Made by a program: the position numbers and the translations under genes
The notes under the pieces: generated by a model
What the model was told of the DNA's origin: nothing
Seen by the model: only the letters and a program-made list of their open reading frames with translations
The model's database searches: none
Shown: piece after piece, positions 9,914 to 11,956 of the stretch
Layout of the letters: every line of letters begins with the position of its first letter
Numbering within the stretch: the stretch's first letter is position 1
Origin: Smittium culicis
Lineage: Eukaryota; Kickxellomycota; Harpellomycetes; Harpellales; Legeriomycetaceae
Reading direction: 5' to 3'
Assembly (NCBI GenBank): GCA_001970855.1
Contig: LSSN01005986.1
Coordinates: 1 to 11,956 of the forward strand
DNA length: 11,956 nucleotides

Positions 9914-9964
9914 CCAGCCTACTTGAAGCAATGCCTGGGTGGGTCTTTCGGTTGGGAGAGGAAT

Positions 9965-10180
9965 TTATTTGTATTGGAATATTAGTCTTTTATGCCTTGT
10001 ACCAACTATACTATTTTTTTTAGTTTTCTTTACCGCACATTTTCTTTTATTGTTATCGCAACAATAAAATTCTGTGATTAAAAAAAAACCATTATTTGAA
10101 CACAAGCTTAAAATAACATCACCAGTACCAATGAATGTAATTTGATTCTTTTCTTGTTTCAATTCTTGTTTTATAAACAT
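9965..10180 (-). CDS. 71-codon minus-strand frame, weak resemblance to copia-type Pol
   Basis: This ATG-started frame ends in TAA at the right edge of the GC-rich island. GC at codon positions 1/2/3 is about 27/28/20%, and G is least frequent in third positions, mildly coding-like. Residues 11-35 contain ITFIGTGDVILSL followed by NNGFFLI. This vaguely resembles the GxGDVxL...NGxxLxL region between protease and integrase in Ty1/copia polyproteins. The diagnostic DSGA-H protease motif is not visible upstream, where stops intervene, and no zinc-binding H-H-C-C pattern follows. The C-terminal half is Lys/Asn-rich. It could be a retroelement relic, an exon or a chance frame. Confidence 0.28.
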   Translation of the reverse strand: MFIKQELKQEKNQITFIGTGDVILSLCSNNGFFLITEFYCCDNNKRKCAVKKTKKNSIVGTRHKRLIFQYK

Positions 10181-10552
10181 TAAGTATAGAGTTTTTAATA
10201 GTACCCCTCATTTCTAGTTTTTGAGCATTCAAAAGTACTTTTTTTTTTAGATTTGAAGATCCTAAGGCAGATCCACAAGTACTATAGTCTCATAAATCAT
10301 AACAATAACAGCATAATTAGATGTTAAACCTTAGTATTTTTTACTATCTCATGGATGATGGTCGTATATTTTAATATCATTTTTAACCCTTTAACTCACT
10401 AACTCATGGGTCCGGAGATTTAGTAATTTTATTCTTTGACTCTCGAAATAAATCTTCTTTAGCAATTGTTTATACTAATTTTTTATTTAGCTAGCTGTAT
10501 TTGCTTAGTTTTAGCAGCAGAAAATGTGTTTTTTTAAACCGTAGTCAATTAT
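10181..10552. other. Stretch between minus-strand open segments; conflicting short coding-like frames
   Basis: No gene can be called. On the minus strand, two overlapping frames near 10400-10540 each look locally coding-like. One contains LLKKIYFESQRIKLLNLRTHE, in frame with the segment at 10553. The other contains TIAKEDLFRESKNKITKSPD. At most one can be real, which shows how little short open pieces mean in this composition. The remainder (10181-10400) is AT-rich with T and A runs. Confidence 0.4.
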
Positions 10553-10795
10553 TTATTGGAAAAATTTTATTGTTGTTTGAAGATCCCGGTCAAGTCCCCA
10601 CTCTTGTGCTTTACCATCTACCCACGCCTTAAATATTTCTATTGTTTTTTCCTTGTGTACAAAATTTAAGTTTCGATATGCTAAGAAATCTTGTACACCG
10701 TATATCTGTGGATAATTGAGTATTAATACCGGCAAATTCTTTTTTAAGGCTAGAAAAAGATACTTAAATAGTTGATTGCGTGGGGGTTTTAACTT
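10553..10795 (-). CDS. Open coding segment without ATG; probable exon or gene fragment
   Basis: The minus-strand frame is open for 80 codons (10556-10795) and ends in TAA at 10553-10555. GC at codon positions 1/2/3 is 48/24/29%, the clearest ordinary coding signature in the window. The translation contains IFKAWVDGKAQEWGLDRDL near its C-terminus and PVLILNYPQIYGVQDFLAYR in its middle. I recognise no family. There is no Met in the whole open span, so it is not a complete gene under standard initiation. A strong acceptor-like sequence, tatctttttctag, ends at 10750, so an exon could begin at 10749. No clear donor was found near the end. It may therefore be a terminal exon, or a gene or transposon fragment. 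Confidence 0.42.
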   Translation of the reverse strand, partial: KLKPPRNQLFKYLFLALKKNLPVLILNYPQIYGVQDFLAYRNLNFVHKEKTIEIFKAWVDGKAQEWGLDRDLQTTIKFFQ

Positions 10796-11365
10796 TTATT
10801 TTTGTAATATTTGTATCTTTGTGCTTTTCAATTATTATAGAGTTGGTTTTGATAGCTGAAAATTTAATAGAATCTCCAAAATTTTAATTTGAATATATTT
10901 TTTTTGATTTTTTGTTAGTTTATTGTTGTATTATTATCAATAATTATATTATATGAATTTTTTTAATTAATTAAAAAAGTGAACTAAAGCTATAGCCATA
11001 GGGTTCGCAGAAGGTAGACCGCTAGAGGATTTTTATAAATTTAACTAGTCTAATTTTTTATAATTTAACTGTTTTTTTTATTTATTTACTTTTGGGATAA
11101 ATTTATTTATATTAAAAGAAATAGAAAAAAAAAGAAAGTTAAGTGTAATTTGTTTTTATAATTTAATTAAATGGTTTTTGTTGGGTATTACATAGAAATA
11201 ACTGAATATTGGTTAATTTTTGTTAAAATATCCATTGAAAGCAGTTTATTTAGTTTTTATAATTTTTTTGAAAAGGTTCAGTGGGTGAGGGACAACAAAT
11301 TTTAATAAGATTTTTTAAGTGTCATTTTTGAGACCCATTTGTTTTTGAGAAATAGACAACAACTT
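10796..11365. other. T-rich, C-poor stretch with no supportable gene
   Basis: In 10741-11340 the plus strand has 91 G against 37 C, and 11090-11190 contain no C over 101 bases. This is the mirror image of the G-poor region at 8881-9216. Stops occur throughout in all frames I read. A small GC-richer patch at 11000-11031 (gggttcgcagaaggtagacc within it) reads as protein-like on both strands and is too short to assign. Confidence 0.5.
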
Positions 11366-11692
11366 TCATCTGTGTAATAGCCATTTGGATCTAATTTTTT
11401 CTGTTTTACAATCCCTCGCTATTTGAAATTTTAAATCTTGCATCTTTATCCTTAGCATATCGATATGGTCAATAAATCTTTTGTTGAAATTCAATTCGAT
11501 TCTTGTATAGAAGATTAACCAGATTGCTTTTTCATGAAAAAAATTTACGTTATGATTCGATTCTGAGATCACGCAGAGGTTATTTAATATATCAACTGCG
11601 TTTATATTTTATAAATAGTTGTGTATTTCAGGCATACTAATATTTTTTAAAATGATAGGATAAACTTTTAGAATTTGGGTGCTCTTGGGAAT
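11366..11692 (-). pseudogene. Minus-strand coding-like segment with one internal stop, unrecognised
   Basis: One frame runs 108 codons from just after a TAA (11693-11695) to a TGA (11366-11368) with a single in-frame TAA at 11609-11611. About nine stops would be expected by chance for that length. GC at positions 1/2/3 is 30/22/32%. The part below the stop reads FIDHIDMLRIKMQDLKFQIA and then a basic stretch ending KWLLHR, an amphipathic, helix-like sequence with no motif I can name. The part above contains ILKVYPIILKNISMPEIHNY. The TAA may be a nonsense mutation, may lie in an intron, or may separate unrelated sequence. The frame fits between two other minus-strand open segments. Confidence 0.33.
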
Positions 11693-11712
11693 TTATAGTA
11701 TATATGTAAAAG

Positions 11713-11724
11713 ATCATCATCATC
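11713..11724 (+). repeat. (ATC)4 trinucleotide repeat
   Basis: Four copies of atc in a row. On the minus strand, one frame reads this as a run of Asp codons and another as Met codons. Confidence 0.8.
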
Positions 11725-11821
11725 TTGGGACCAAGAAGCCCTTTTATAACAATACTGTAAATTTTATATAATCTAACTCCTAATTATTGACCATTAATTA
11801 ATAAAAGCAAAATATTTGACT

Positions 11822-11956
11822 TTATTTTAGGACATACCCCAAAATGCGAATGTTCACCCAATATGCCTTATTTGTTACATTTAAATCATCAAACCAACAT
11901 TTGAGGCTTTTAGAAATAGGACCTTCAACTTCCAGTAACCATTCTTTCACTGCTAT
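11822..11956 (-). CDS. Partial coding segment entering from the right edge
   Basis: The minus-strand frame is open from the window edge for 44 codons, to a TAA at 11822-11824. It contains VKEWLLEVEGPISKSLKCWF and AYWVNIRILG. GC at codon positions 1/2/3 is 43/30/32%, and 14 of 44 codons start with G against 8 with G in second position, as in real coding sequence. A GTATGT sequence (plus-strand acatac, 11832-11837) lies just before the stop and matches a consensus 5' splice site. The exon may therefore end at 11838, with an intron whose acceptor could be atttacag at 11755-11762 (83-base intron). Splicing there opens about 38 further codons. The product is not recognised. The 5' part lies beyond the window. 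Confidence 0.42.
   Translation of the reverse strand: MAVKEWLLEVEGPISKSLKCWFDDLNVTNKAYWVNIRILGYVLK

Larger units (their letters stand above)
9541..9964. other. GC-rich island without coding periodicity; candidate structured RNA or repeat
   Basis: Positions 9601-9960 count 161 G+C in 360 bases (45%), about twice the surroundings, with fairly sharp edges. All six frames contain stops. In the plus frame from 9612, GC at positions 1/2/3 is 50/43/44%, so there is no coding periodicity there. It contains several local hairpins and a possible pair of RNA polymerase III boxes, listed separately. In AT-rich genomes, islands like this are often stable non-coding RNAs. A recently arrived SINE-like repeat or a decayed foreign fragment are the alternatives. 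I compared it by memory with 5S, SRP, RNase P and large rRNA motifs and found no convincing match. Confidence 0.5.

Noticed and set aside
9560..9960. Fragment of rRNA, 5S, SRP or RNase P RNA
   Set aside because: No conserved core motif of these RNAs could be matched by eye; only general structure and GC content fit.
10981..11031. Short GC-richer patch reading GFAEGRPLEDF on plus and SSGLPSANPMAIALV on minus
   Set aside because: Both strands look protein-like over fewer than 20 codons and stops flank both, so neither reading can be preferred.
11820..11956. Plus-strand frame open for 45 codons to the right edge
   Set aside because: It overlaps the minus-strand segment, which has the stronger first-position G bias and a splice donor; the plus frame is most likely its shadow.
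1..11956. CRISPR array, insertion sequence with terminal repeats, or telomeric array
   Set aside because: No regularly spaced repeats, no matched terminal inverted repeats with target duplications and no telomere-like units were seen on reading through the window.

Overview
This window is mostly very AT-rich DNA with little or no intact coding capacity. Hand-counted 60-base lines run from about 17% to 33% GC, A- and T-runs are common, and no ATG-started standard-code reading frame exceeds 72 codons. It has no operon, no tRNA or rRNA I can recognise, and no run of ribosome binding sites with genes. The best guess is non-coding nuclear DNA of an AT-rich eukaryote. The hints are a possible TATA box and A-rich start context before the one GC-rich reading frame, two good-looking splice signals, and possible RNA polymerase III internal promoter boxes. 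I cannot name the lineage. Any gene calls here are fragments and none has a secure function.

Layout. Positions 1-5540 are a desert with only simple repeats and inverted repeats: a tandem 8-mer inside a hairpin near 1.36 kb, a TTTA microsatellite near 2.16 kb, a GGTAC hairpin near 2.8 kb and three mutually exclusive hairpin arms near 4.87 kb. Positions 5550-5659 hold three hairpins in a row. Positions 5660-8880 are slightly less AT-rich and contain minus-strand segments with coding-like base composition (6190-6611 and 7430-7630) broken by many stops. Positions 8881-9216 are almost free of G on the plus strand and lead into an open frame at 9217 whose first 48 codons have 56% GC at third positions. 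A block of 45% GC (about 9541-9964) follows, with no three-base periodicity. From 9965 to the right edge, four open segments lie on the minus strand (9965-10180, 10553-10795, 11366-11692, 11822-11956). They could be exons or decayed pieces of one or more minus-strand genes or elements.

How the parts relate. The only coherent unit I can propose on the plus strand is a G-poor leader, a TATA-like box and a GC-rich first exon at 9217. On the minus strand, a coding segment enters from the right edge and ends at a consensus-like GTATGT donor, and a second segment near 10.75 kb begins just after a good pyrimidine-rich acceptor. The G/C strand bias flips between the two sides of the 9.2-10.7 kb centre. 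Whether the minus-strand segments are exons, relics of transposable elements, or chance open frames cannot be settled without homology searches or transcripts.
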